Assembly: GCA_038241115.1 (NCBI GenBank)
Contig: JBBRGA010000052.1
Span: forward strand, 1 to 21,348
Direction: 5' to 3'
DNA from: JANYJJ01 sp038241115
GTDB lineage: Bacteria > Pseudomonadota > Gammaproteobacteria > Burkholderiales > Burkholderiaceae_C
DNA: 21,348 bases
Below, in pieces: positions 7,681 to 14,102 of the stretch (positions within the stretch are counted from its first letter, which is position 1; every line of letters starts with the position of its first letter). The position numbers were made by a program, and so were the translations under genes. The notes below the pieces were generated by a model, which did not search any database, was not told where the DNA came from, and saw only the letters and a program-made list of their open reading frames with translations.

Positions 7681-7923
7681 ATGAGGATGATGCGAGGATT
7701 TCCCTGGACAGCCGAGAAAGGCGCCAAGCAAAAGCATTCGACCCACTCGAGCGGCCAAGATCCCGCCGACATGGGCACCGCTTTTGGCCTTGAAGCGAGC
7801 CTGGAGGCCGAGGCCGATCAGGCAGGTTTCAACCCGATGCATGCAGCCGGCGCCGAAGGGCGTGCGACCAGCGATTTGCCGCACGGCATGACCGACCGCT
7901 TGAATCGCCGCTCAGTTATTTGA
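7681..7923 (+). CDS. Possible small hypothetical protein, 80 aa
   Basis: An ATG at 7681 is preceded at 7 bases by GGGAG and opens an 80-codon frame (MRMMRGFPWTAEKGAKQKHS ... NRRSVI). The composition is hydrophilic with no membrane segment or known motif. The middle (DPADMGTAFGLEASLEAEAD) looks like plausible protein, but I recognise no family. A minus-strand frame of 75 codons covers much of the same stretch and is equally unsupported. The rest of 7546-8053 holds only the twin hairpins after the TPR gene and the TetR promoter region, so if this ORF is not real the interval is about 500 bp of non-coding DNA. Confidence 0.35.
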   Translation: MRMMRGFPWTAEKGAKQKHSTHSSGQDPADMGTAFGLEASLEAEADQAGFNPMHAAGAEGRATSDLPHGMTDRLNRRSVI

Positions 7924-8041
7924 CAGGCGGCGCGTGCGGAAAGCTTCGAGTCTGACCGGGACCGAGCCGGTCAACGATCGCAAATGGTGGCATTGACGGC
8001 CGTGGTGGGATTCACGCAATGGGTCGCAGCTGTCGCGCACC

Positions 8042-8047
8042 TACACT
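8042..8047 (+). promoter_or_regulatory. -10 box directly before the TetR gene (leaderless transcript likely)
   Basis: TACACT ends 6 bases before the ATG at 8054, so transcription would begin at or next to the A of the start codon. There is no Shine-Dalgarno in front of the ATG, consistent with a leaderless mRNA. No convincing -35 is seen at 17 bp. Confidence 0.4.
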
Positions 8048-8053
8048 TGCGCC

Positions 8054-8662
8054 ATGCCCCGCAGATCGTTCAAGGAACAAGTGTTATTGGCCCGTGAAGA
8101 AGCCATCGTCTCGTCGGTAAATCGACTGCTGGCCGAGAAGGGCTTTGACGTGATGACGGTGGACGAAGTGGCGGCCGACGTGGGCATCGCCAAAGCGTCG
8201 CTTTACAAACACTTCACCTCGAAAGAAGCTTTGGCCGCCGCCGCGATGGTGCGGGTGTTGGACCGAACCTTGGCTTTTGTGGCCACGCTGCAGACGCTGG
8301 AGCCGCTGCCCGCCATCAATCAATTGCGCGCTGTGGCACGGTGGACGATGCAGGTGCAGTTGGCCGGTGAAATGCCGTCGCTGCCGTCGCAAAACTCCAG
8401 TTTGCGTGCCGCCTTGAGCAGCCACACCGAGTATTTGGCGCGCTTGGTGGACGTCAGCGACAAGCTCGGCGCATGGATCGTCGCCGCGCAAAAAGAAGGT
8501 CACCTCAACTCTCAACTGCCGCCCGAGTTGGTGCTGTACACCCTGTTCGCACGCGCCTGCGATCCAGTGCTGAGTGTGCTCAAGGCCAGCGGCAACTACA
8601 GCCACGAGCAAATCATCGAATTGCTGCTGGGCACTTGTTTTGACGGACTGCGCGGGCGCTGA
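8054..8662 (+). CDS. TetR/AcrR-family transcriptional regulator
   Basis: This 202-aa regulator has the N-terminal TetR DNA-binding domain at about residues 10-60; the helix-turn-helix lies in TVDEVAADVGIAKASLYKHFTSKEAL. The C-terminal ligand-binding half is helical and diverges from families I know, so the inducer is unknown. TetR proteins usually repress their own or a divergent gene, but the adjacent gene on the left is the doubtful ORF at 7681 on the same strand, and the gene on the right is convergent (13 bp gap). The target is therefore not evident from context. The ATG at 8054 lacks a ribosome site and follows a -10-like box closely. Confidence 0.92.
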   Translation: MPRRSFKEQVLLAREEAIVSSVNRLLAEKGFDVMTVDEVAADVGIAKASLYKHFTSKEALAAAAMVRVLDRTLAFVATLQTLEPLPAINQLRAVARWTMQVQLAGEMPSLPSQNSSLRAALSSHTEYLARLVDVSDKLGAWIVAAQKEGHLNSQLPPELVLYTLFARACDPVLSVLKASGNYSHEQIIELLLGTCFDGLRGR

Positions 8663-8675
8663 GCCTGCCTGAATC

Positions 8676-9449
8676 TCAACCTACGTCCACTGTGAACTGG
8701 GCGTTGTAGCCCTTCGCTTCGCCCTTGCGCGCATGTCCTCGTGCGTTGCACACCACCCGCGTCGAGCCCGAAGCGTGGCCCACCCGGTAGTCTTGACGGC
8801 AGTGCAGATGACCGTGTATCCAGACTTCGGCTTGAGGCAACAGCGCGTCATCGGCGTTGCAAAAGCTGGCGGTTCCGGGTTGATTACCGTAGCGCGGGTC
8901 GGCGCTGCGTATGCTAGGAGCAAAGTGAGTAATCGCTACCGTAGAGTCCCATTCACCTTTTGCTTGCGCCAGCTCGGCTGCGAGCCACGCCTTGCAAGCC
9001 AAGGCCTCCACCCGAACTGCTGCCGCATCAAAGGTGACCCCATGCAGCGTGGAGCGCTGAACGTTCATGAAATAGGTGGCAGCGCGCATCGCACGCTCGC
9101 GCTGTTTCTCGCCGAACAAATCAAAGTCGCACCACCGCGTGGTGGCCACAAAACGGACACGACGGCCTTGTCGGTCGGCAATCACCGTGCTTTGGCGCTC
9201 CAGCATGGTGAAGCCCAGACGCGCCGCGCGATCGCGCAAATCGGGCCACGCACGCGTCAATTCGCGGCCGTCAAACTCGTGATTACCGGCCACAAACACC
9301 ACGGGCACCGGCCAGCCTTTGAACTTGTCCAGACCCACCCAGGTGGCGTCAATGTCGCCCGCCAGCACCAGCAACTCGGCGTCGGGCGCCGGCTCAGGAT
9401 CGAAGGCTTCGGTCTCCATGTGGAGGTCGGACAAAAGCTGCAAACGCAT
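8676..9449 (-). CDS. Calcineurin-like metallophosphoesterase
   Basis: The 257-aa protein carries all the di-metal ligand motifs of the family in order: SDLHME (residues 7-12), GDID (31-34), GNHEFDG (55-61), THFAPS (174-179) and HGHLH (212-216). It is probably a cytoplasmic phosphatase or phosphodiesterase; no signal peptide is seen and the substrate is unknown. The start ATG (9449-9447) directly precedes the conserved first strand MRLQLLSDLH and follows a purine-rich GATAGAG. It ends 13 bp from the convergent TetR gene, leaving no room for a terminator between them. Upstream are the two 72-bp repeats and then the UPF0149 gene on the same strand. Confidence 0.93.
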   Translation of the reverse strand: MRLQLLSDLHMETEAFDPEPAPDAELLVLAGDIDATWVGLDKFKGWPVPVVFVAGNHEFDGRELTRAWPDLRDRAARLGFTMLERQSTVIADRQGRRVRFVATTRWCDFDLFGEKQRERAMRAATYFMNVQRSTLHGVTFDAAAVRVEALACKAWLAAELAQAKGEWDSTVAITHFAPSIRSADPRYGNQPGTASFCNADDALLPQAEVWIHGHLHCRQDYRVGHASGSTRVVCNARGHARKGEAKGYNAQFTVDVG

Positions 9450-9500
9450 CTCTATCTACCAAGGCTGACTAAAGTTTTTGCGGGGCGCCGAATCAAGCAA

Positions 9501-9572
9501 CAAGCGCGGACGGGTCTCCCGGCCAGCTGATTGGCTCCCTCTCGGGGGGCAGTGAGCAAAGCGAGCGTGGGG
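9501..9572. repeat. 72-bp GC-rich intergenic repeat, copy 1
   Basis: This copy begins CAAGCGCGGACGGG and ends AGCAAAGCGAGCGTGGGG. It matches copy 2 (9585-9656) at 66 of 72 positions by direct alignment, in the same orientation, with an 84-bp period. The core has a C-rich tract followed by GGGGGG, able to form a short hairpin. Confidence 0.9.
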
Positions 9573-9584
9573 GCAAATATCCAC

Positions 9585-9656
9585 CAAGCGCGGACGGATT
9601 CCCCGGCCAGCTGCTTGGCTCCCCCTTGGGGGGCAGTGAGCAAAGCGAGCGTGGGG
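9585..9656. repeat. 72-bp GC-rich intergenic repeat, copy 2
   Basis: Direct repeat of copy 1, ending 7 bp before the stop codon of the minus-strand UPF0149 gene. The core CCCCCTTGGGGGG is a near-perfect palindrome here and an imperfect one in copy 1. Similar GC-rich units near gene ends are, to my recollection, scattered through Comamonadaceae genomes. On the minus strand it could act as the 3' structure of the UPF0149 transcript. Confidence 0.9.
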
Positions 9657-9663
9657 CTCCACA

Positions 9664-10437
9664 TCAGCCGTGGCAGGTTTTGAATTTCTTGCCGCTGCCG
9701 CAGGGGCAAGGCTCATTTCTGCCAACTTTGGGCACGTCGCGAACCACCGTTTCTACGCGGTAGCGTGACTCGCGGGTCAGGTCAGACAGGTCGGCCACGG
9801 TGGTCACCAAGTCTTCAATCGCGTCTTCCAGCGTGGCCAAAGGATGTTCGGCGTCCAAGGTGGCCACCAGTGCGCGGTCTTGGTCGTCTTCGGGGGGCAA
9901 GTGGCGGTAAAGGCGCGCCAGCGCCAAGGTGACAGAGTCGTCGGCCATTTCTTCGAGGTCAGGGAAGCAGGTGTTGGCGTGTTGAAAACCGGCTACCCAC
10001 GGCATCAGCGCTTGAGAAATTTCCGACAACCCGGCCAATGGATCCACCTCTCCCTCCGGCAGCGGCAAACGCGGGTGCTCTTCGTCAAATTCCAAAATCA
10101 GCGGATTGAACCAGCCGTCTTCGACCATGGCGTGGTTGAGCGCTTGATAGCGCCGCAAAATGAGGGCCGAGGTGCGGGCCAGCCACTCCGGATCGACGTC
10201 GTCGGGCAGCAACTCGCCGTCGAAATCGAACACGTGCGGCAGCCAAGTGGCTGGCTCCAGGAGCAAGGGCTGCACCAGCACGGCGCATAAAAAGCCGTCC
10301 AGCATGACGGCGTCGCAGGGTGTAAGCGGCTCGGGCGTGGCTTCAAGCAAGTCGTCCAACTCAGCGAACTCCTCGTCCGTCAGGTCGAGCAAAGCGGTCG
10401 GTTTGGACGGCGGTGGGAATGGCGTGGATGGAGGCAT
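9664..10437 (-). CDS. UPF0149 (YecA-like) protein with C-terminal SEC-C zinc motif
   Basis: The 257-aa protein has a helical UPF0149/YecA-type domain (TPCDAVMLDGFLCAVLVQP ... LMPWVAGFQHA) and ends in a SEC-C motif, RNEPCPCGSGKKFKTCHG, whose three Cys and one His bind zinc. SEC-C tails of this type also occur at the end of SecA and in many small proteins, where they are thought to aid ribosome or protein contacts. The N-terminal region is acidic with a Pro-rich start. The ATG (10437-10435) is preceded by AGAGAG. The gene stops 7 bp from the 72-bp repeat pair. Precise function unknown. Confidence 0.88.
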   Translation of the reverse strand: MPPSTPFPPPSKPTALLDLTDEEFAELDDLLEATPEPLTPCDAVMLDGFLCAVLVQPLLLEPATWLPHVFDFDGELLPDDVDPEWLARTSALILRRYQALNHAMVEDGWFNPLILEFDEEHPRLPLPEGEVDPLAGLSEISQALMPWVAGFQHANTCFPDLEEMADDSVTLALARLYRHLPPEDDQDRALVATLDAEHPLATLEDAIEDLVTTVADLSDLTRESRYRVETVVRDVPKVGRNEPCPCGSGKKFKTCHG

Positions 10438-10524
10438 GGCGCTCTCTTTTAGGTTTTGGTGAATGGGAAGGTTTGACGACTGTGAATTGTCGTCTGTGCG
10501 TTTGTTGGTGCCACAAAAACCGAG

Positions 10525-10543
10525 TCATGCAAGTCCGGCATGA
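10525..10543. repeat. Inverted repeat in the UPF0149/small-ORF divergent region
   Basis: TCATGC (10525-10530) and GCATGA (10538-10543) form a perfect 6-bp stem, nested within GAGTC (10522-10526) and GACTC (10551-10555). It could be an operator or a leader hairpin for the minus-strand UPF0149 gene. Confidence 0.35.
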
Positions 10544-10574
10544 GCGCATCGACTCATTTTCATAGCAAGGACTA

Positions 10575-10619
10575 AGGGATAACCCTAGACTCTGTCCATC
10601 GCGGGTTCAGGTGAACCGC
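10575..10619 (+). promoter_or_regulatory. Inverted-repeat elements upstream of the small ORF
   Basis: AGGGATAACCCT (10575-10586) has AGGG/CCCT arms. A further imperfect hairpin, GCGGGTTCA/TGAACCGC, lies at 10601-10619. Both sit within 65 bases of the ATG at 10638 and may be regulatory; the function is a guess. Confidence 0.3.
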
Positions 10620-10637
10620 ACTTCTCAACGAAAGATC

Positions 10638-10892
10638 ATGAAAACATCAGCTTCGAATTCGGCAACCAGTTTTTCCCTTGCACTGACCGCTCTGAATGCC
10701 TTCAATCAAGGCTACCAATACGCCGTGGCGCAATTGGCTTCCGTGATGCGCCCGCGCGCCGAAAGCCCTGCCGAAGCCGCCAACCGGCTGCGCCTTTGGG
10801 CCGATGGCTGCTACATGAGCCGGCCAGGCTACGCGGCCGACTTGCGCGCCGCAGCCGACCGGTCAGACCACCATGCGGGCAACAAATACTGA
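10638..10892 (+). CDS. Small hypothetical protein, 84 aa
   Basis: The ATG at 10638 opens an 84-codon frame (MKTSASNSATSFSLALTALN ... RSDHHAGNKY) that closes 22 bp before a strong terminator hairpin. The N-terminal half is mildly hydrophobic (FSLALTALNAFNQGYQYAVA). The C-terminal half contains SPAEAANRLRLWADGCYMSR and PGYAADLRAAADRSD; a 'YAADLRAAA' ending of this kind is familiar to me from small uncharacterised Burkholderiales proteins, though I cannot name a family. An in-frame GTG at 10611 is an alternative start but has no ribosome site. The following terminator and the inverted repeats upstream support a real monocistronic gene. Function unknown. Confidence 0.65.
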   Translation: MKTSASNSATSFSLALTALNAFNQGYQYAVAQLASVMRPRAESPAEAANRLRLWADGCYMSRPGYAADLRAAADRSDHHAGNKY

Positions 10893-10914
10893 CCGGCTGG
10901 CAGCGGCCGACACA

Positions 10915-10940
10915 AAAAGGGCTTCCTCGGAAGCCCTTTT
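10915..10940. terminator. Bidirectional intrinsic terminator
   Basis: AAAAGGGCTTCC and GGAAGCCCTTTT form a perfect 12-bp inverted repeat around TC, with T-runs on both strands. It lies between the convergent small gene (stop 10892) and pckG (stop 10963) and can serve both. Confidence 0.93.
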
Positions 10941-10962
10941 CATTTGCGACTCAGCGCCGTTG

Positions 10963-12852
10963 TCAAGCTGCCAAACGAGCCTCGATGCGCGACTTCACCG
11001 CCGTCAGTTCAGCGGGCAAGTGATAGGCAAGTTGCTGAAACAACTCGGCGTGCAGGCCTAGCTCGGTCTGCCATTCGGCCTTGTCCATCCGGGTGACGGT
11101 GTCGTACTGGGCCTGCGTGAAATCCAGGCCTTTCCAGCTGATGTCGCTGTAGCGAGGGGTCACGCCGAACAGGTTTTCGACGCCTTCGGCTTGGCCTTCG
11201 ACGCGCTCGAGCATCCACTTCAACACGCGCATGTTTTCGCCGTAACCGGGCCACACGAATTTCCCGTCAGCGCCTTTGCGGAACCAGTTCACGCAATAAA
11301 TTTTTGGCATCACCGCGCCGCTGGCCTCGATTTTCTGGCCCAGCTTCAGCCAGTGGCCGAAATAATCACTCATGTTGTAGCCAATGAAGGGCAGCATGGC
11401 GAAGGGGTCGCGTCGCACCACGCCTTGTTGGCCGGCCGCGGCTGCGGTGGTCTCGGAGCCCATGGTCGCAGCCATGTAAACGCCCTCGACCCAATTGCGC
11501 GCTTCGGTGACCAAGGGAACGGTGGTGGAGCGACGGCCGCCAAAAATGAAGGCGTCGATCACCACACCCGCAGGGTTGTCCCATTCGGCGTCGAGGGCCG
11601 GGTTGTTGATGGCGCCGACGGTGAACCGTGCGTTGGGATGCGCGGCTTTGGCGCCGGTTTCTTTGGCGATGGCGGGTGTCCAGTCCTTGCCTTGCCAGTC
11701 AATCAAATGCGCAGGCGCCGCATCGCCACCTTTGTAGCCCATGCCTTCCCACCACACGTCACCGTCGTCGGTGAGCGCCACATTGGTAAAGATGACGTCG
11801 CGCTGCAGACTGGCCATGCAGTTGAAGTTGGTTTTCTCATTGGTGCCGGGAGCCACGCCAAAGTAGCCAGCTTCGGGATTGATGGCGTACAGCTTGCCAT
11901 CGGTGCCCGGTTTGATCCAGGCAATGTCGTCGCCGATGGTGGTGACCTTCCATCCGTCCAAACCGGCCGGTGGGATGAGCATGGCAAAGTTGGTTTTCCC
12001 GCAGGCGCTGGGGAAAGCTGCCGCAACATGGCGCTTTTTGCCTGCGGGTGAGGTCACGCCCAAAATGAGCATGTGCTCGGCCATCCAGCCTTGCTCACGG
12101 CCCATGGTCGACGCGATGCGCAGCGCAAAGCACTTTTTGCCCAGCAGCGCATTGCCGCCGTAGCCGGAACCGTAGCTCCAGATCTCGTGCGTTTCGGGGT
12201 AATGAACGATGTATTTGGTGGAGTTGCAAGGCCAGCTCACGTCTTTTTGGCCCTCGGCCAGCGGCGCGCCCACGGTGTGAACGCATGGCACGAAGTCGCC
12301 ATCTGCGCCCAGCACATTGAGCACCGCCTTGCCCATGCGCGTCATGATTTTCATGTTCACCGCCACATAAGGGCTGTCGGACAACTCGACGCCAATGTGT
12401 GCGATGGGTGAGCCCAGCGGTCCCATGCTGAAGGGCACCACGTACATCGTGCGGCCGCGCATGCAGCCTTTGAACAGGGCGGGTGTTCCGTCAGCCAGAC
12501 CGGTCTGCAGCAAGGCGCGCATCTCGGCCGGGGCCATCCAGTTGTTGGTGGGGCCCGCTTCTTCCTTTTGCTCGCTGCAAATGAAGGTGCGGTCCTCGAC
12601 GCGCGCCACGTCGCTGGGGCTGCTGCAGGCCAAATAGCTGTTGGGGCGCAACTCCGGGTTCAGCTTTTTGAAGGTGCCTGCGGCCACGAGTTGGGCGCAC
12701 AAGCGGTCATATTCTTCGGTGCTGCCGTCGCACCAGTGCACGTCTTTGGCCTCGGTCAAGGCGGCCGTTCGAGCGATCCACTCGATCAAGCGCGGGTGTT
12801 TGACGTCAGTGGGCGTGTTCAAACGCAGACCTTCCAAAGCGGGCTTGTTCAT
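10963..12852 (-). CDS. pckG: Phosphoenolpyruvate carboxykinase (GTP)
   Basis: PckG interconverts oxaloacetate plus GTP with phosphoenolpyruvate, CO2 and GDP, the first committed step of gluconeogenesis, in the cytoplasm. The 629-aa product has the full GTP-type sequence: the P-loop AFPSACGKTNFAMLIPP (about residues 279-295) with the reactive cysteine, the upstream SYGSGYGGNALLGKKC, the metal/substrate region TIGDDIAWIK, and the C-terminal VRRDPFAMLPFIGYNMSDYF and NWFRKGADGKFVWPGYGENM. The start ATG (12852-12850) is set by AGGAAA at good spacing and by the family N-terminus MNKPALEGLRLNTP; the frame stays open for another 138 codons upstream but that part is not PckG-like. It shares a terminator with the convergent small gene. 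A hairpin with a T-tract lies 43-93 bp before the start. Confidence 0.97.
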   Translation of the reverse strand: MNKPALEGLRLNTPTDVKHPRLIEWIARTAALTEAKDVHWCDGSTEEYDRLCAQLVAAGTFKKLNPELRPNSYLACSSPSDVARVEDRTFICSEQKEEAGPTNNWMAPAEMRALLQTGLADGTPALFKGCMRGRTMYVVPFSMGPLGSPIAHIGVELSDSPYVAVNMKIMTRMGKAVLNVLGADGDFVPCVHTVGAPLAEGQKDVSWPCNSTKYIVHYPETHEIWSYGSGYGGNALLGKKCFALRIASTMGREQGWMAEHMLILGVTSPAGKKRHVAAAFPSACGKTNFAMLIPPAGLDGWKVTTIGDDIAWIKPGTDGKLYAINPEAGYFGVAPGTNEKTNFNCMASLQRDVIFTNVALTDDGDVWWEGMGYKGGDAAPAHLIDWQGKDWTPAIAKETGAKAAHPNARFTVGAINNPALDAEWDNPAGVVIDAFIFGGRRSTTVPLVTEARNWVEGVYMAATMGSETTAAAAGQQGVVRRDPFAMLPFIGYNMSDYFGHWLKLGQKIEASGAVMPKIYCVNWFRKGADGKFVWPGYGENMRVLKWMLERVEGQAEGVENLFGVTPRYSDISWKGLDFTQAQYDTVTRMDKAEWQTELGLHAELFQQLAYHLPAELTAVKSRIEARLAA

Positions 12853-12894
12853 GAGATTTCCTATGCGCAGGGATACACAAAGATAAACAGAGTC

Positions 12895-12945
12895 AAAAAA
12901 GCGGGATCGGGGATCAACCTTGACTCGATTGATTCCCAATCCCGC
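12895..12945 (-). terminator. Stem-loop plus T-tract upstream of pckG (terminator or attenuator)
   Basis: Arms at 12929-12945 and 12901-12917 pair at 15 of 17 positions around an 11-base loop and are followed on the minus strand by TTTTTT (12900-12895). It may end the histidine kinase/response regulator transcript. If pckG is transcribed from further upstream, it would instead be a leader attenuator. Confidence 0.75.
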
Positions 12946-13055
12946 TCGATACCCCGGCCTTTTTGCAAATTCAACGTGTGTGACGCTGGTTACGGTCGGT
13001 TTCATGCGCGCGTTCGGATGAGAGCGCCGCCACCTGGGAGAAACGTCTTCGTGGC

Positions 13056-13083
13056 AGTGTAATGTCGCCGTAATCAGCCGCAA
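13056..13083 (-). promoter_or_regulatory. Candidate promoter upstream of pckG
   Basis: On the minus strand TTGCGG (13083-13078) and TACACT (13061-13056) are separated by 16 bp. If used, the pckG mRNA leader would be about 200 bases and would include the stem-loop at 12895-12945. Confidence 0.35.
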
Positions 13084-13156
13084 TAGGAGGCTCATGCGGA
13101 TGCCGTATGACTTTATGCGCAGCTTTTGCGCCGCCGTGACGTGCAGACCCGGCCAG

Positions 13157-14086
13157 TCACATGCCTTTGAACAGTCCGGCAAAACTGCGGCTGACTTCCA
13201 GCTTCTCGCCGTGCCCGCGAATGGCCACCAACTGCCGGCCGCGCATGTCACGGCTGACTCCTGCAATGGCTTTGGTGTTGACCAAGGTGGAGCGGTGAAT
13301 TTGCCAAAACAAGTTCATGTCCAATTCGTCGAGAAGCTCTTTGATGGGCTTGCGGATCAGCGCCTCCACCGTCGCGGTTTGCACACGGGTGTATTTTTCG
13401 TCGCTGATGAAAAACAGCACCTCTTCCACCGGGATCATTTGAATGTTCTGGCCTACCGTGGCTTGTATCCACTTCAATTTGGGCGGCGCTTGCGGGTTGA
13501 GCTGGCGACTCAGGGTTTGCAAGAGCTGCTGCATTTGCGGCGTGTGGGTGGGCAGGACGTTCTCCGATGGCTCCTCTGCGTCAACAGTCGCGTCAGCAGT
13601 TGCCTCAGCCGTTGGGTCGGAGGTAGCGTCCAACGTCGCATCTGAGGCCGCACGGCGTGCCGCCATGCGGTTGCGCACGCGGGTCACGGTGATCGCCAAG
13701 CGATCTCGCTCTGCGGGCTTGAGAACATAGTCAACCACGCCTTGCTCGAAGGCCTCTACCGCGTACTGGTCGTAGGCCGTGATGAAGACGATTTCGCAGC
13801 CCGGCCATGCATGCGTCGCATCTGCACCCGGCTGCGTCGGGGCTTCATCAAAGGTCGGCAATTGCGAAATTTGGCGCGCCGCCTCGACGCCGGTCAGGCC
13901 GGGCATGCGGATGTCGAGGAAGACGATGTCGGGATGGTGTTGCTCGGTCAGCGCCACTGCTTCAAGGCCATTTTTGGCTTCCCCCACGATTTCGAGTTCG
14001 GGCCACACCTCGGCCAATCGCGCGCGCAGTTGCTCACGCATCAAGCGTTCGTCGTCGGCGATCAGGGCACGCACTGGGGTGGTCAT
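13157..14086 (-). CDS. LytTR-family response regulator
   Basis: This 309-aa regulator has an N-terminal receiver domain (acidic pair D11-D12, phospho-acceptor D58 in DIVFLDIRMPG, and K123 in VLKPAE) and a C-terminal LytTR DNA-binding domain (KWIQATVGQNIQMIPVEEVL ... IHRSTLVNTKAIAG). A Pro/Asp-rich insertion of about 20 residues (TFDEAPTQPGADATHAWP) sits before the fourth receiver strand. The linker carries a tetrapeptide repeat of the type TxDA (residues 147-170) encoded by a 12-bp repeat. The start is the ATG at 14086-14084 with GGAG 8 bases upstream; the in-frame TTG at 14092 is too close to that site. It follows its kinase by 16 bp, so the pair is an operon. Confidence 0.94.
   Translation of the reverse strand: MTTPVRALIADDERLMREQLRARLAEVWPELEIVGEAKNGLEAVALTEQHHPDIVFLDIRMPGLTGVEAARQISQLPTFDEAPTQPGADATHAWPGCEIVFITAYDQYAVEAFEQGVVDYVLKPAERDRLAITVTRVRNRMAARRAASDATLDATSDPTAEATADATVDAEEPSENVLPTHTPQMQQLLQTLSRQLNPQAPPKLKWIQATVGQNIQMIPVEEVLFFISDEKYTRVQTATVEALIRKPIKELLDELDMNLFWQIHRSTLVNTKAIAGVSRDMRGRQLVAIRGHGEKLEVSRSFAGLFKGM
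13578..13649. repeat. Six 12-bp degenerate tandem repeats inside the response regulator
   Basis: Six consecutive 12-bp units (for example GCGTCAACAGTC, GCGTCAGCAGTT, GCGTCCAACGTC) encode the repeat series SDA-TLDA-TSDP-TAEA-TADA-TVDA in the linker between the receiver and LytTR domains. Twelve bases preserve the frame, so copy changes would alter only linker length. Confidence 0.8.
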
Positions 14087-14102
14087 GTTCAAGGCTCCGG
14101 TT

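Larger units (their letters stand above)
12853..13156 (-). other. 304-bp non-coding interval upstream of pckG
   Basis: Between the response regulator (stop 13157) and pckG I see a candidate minus-strand promoter (13056-13083), a stem-loop with T-tract (12895-12945) and the pckG ribosome site AGGAAA. No credible gene: the plus-strand ATGs at 13094 and 13100, although preceded by AGGAGG, lead only into the antisense of the response regulator. Confidence 0.6.

Noticed and set aside
8733..9530. 265-codon plus-strand frame
   Set aside because: Antisense of the metallophosphoesterase, whose five metal-binding motifs are intact.
9501..9656. CRISPR-like array
   Set aside because: Only two repeats, each 72 bp with a 12-bp gap and no spacers of CRISPR size, and no cas genes.
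9452..9725. Minus-strand frames over the 72-bp repeats
   Set aside because: They translate the repeat twice (LALLTAPRxGAxQLAG) and have no independent support; a repeat artefact rather than a gene.
11191..12051. 286-codon plus-strand frame
   Set aside because: Antisense of pckG; no ribosome site or recognisable protein features.
12853..13266. N-terminal extension of pckG to base 13266
   Set aside because: The frame is open, but the GTP-PEPCK family N-terminus and the AGGAAA site both support the ATG at 12852, and the extension crosses the hairpin and overlaps the response regulator gene.
13084..13645. Plus-strand ORF from the ATGs at 13094/13100 preceded by AGGAGG
   Set aside because: The ribosome-site match is good but the encoded residues are antisense of the LytTR domain and look like shadow translation. 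I keep it only as a remote possibility.
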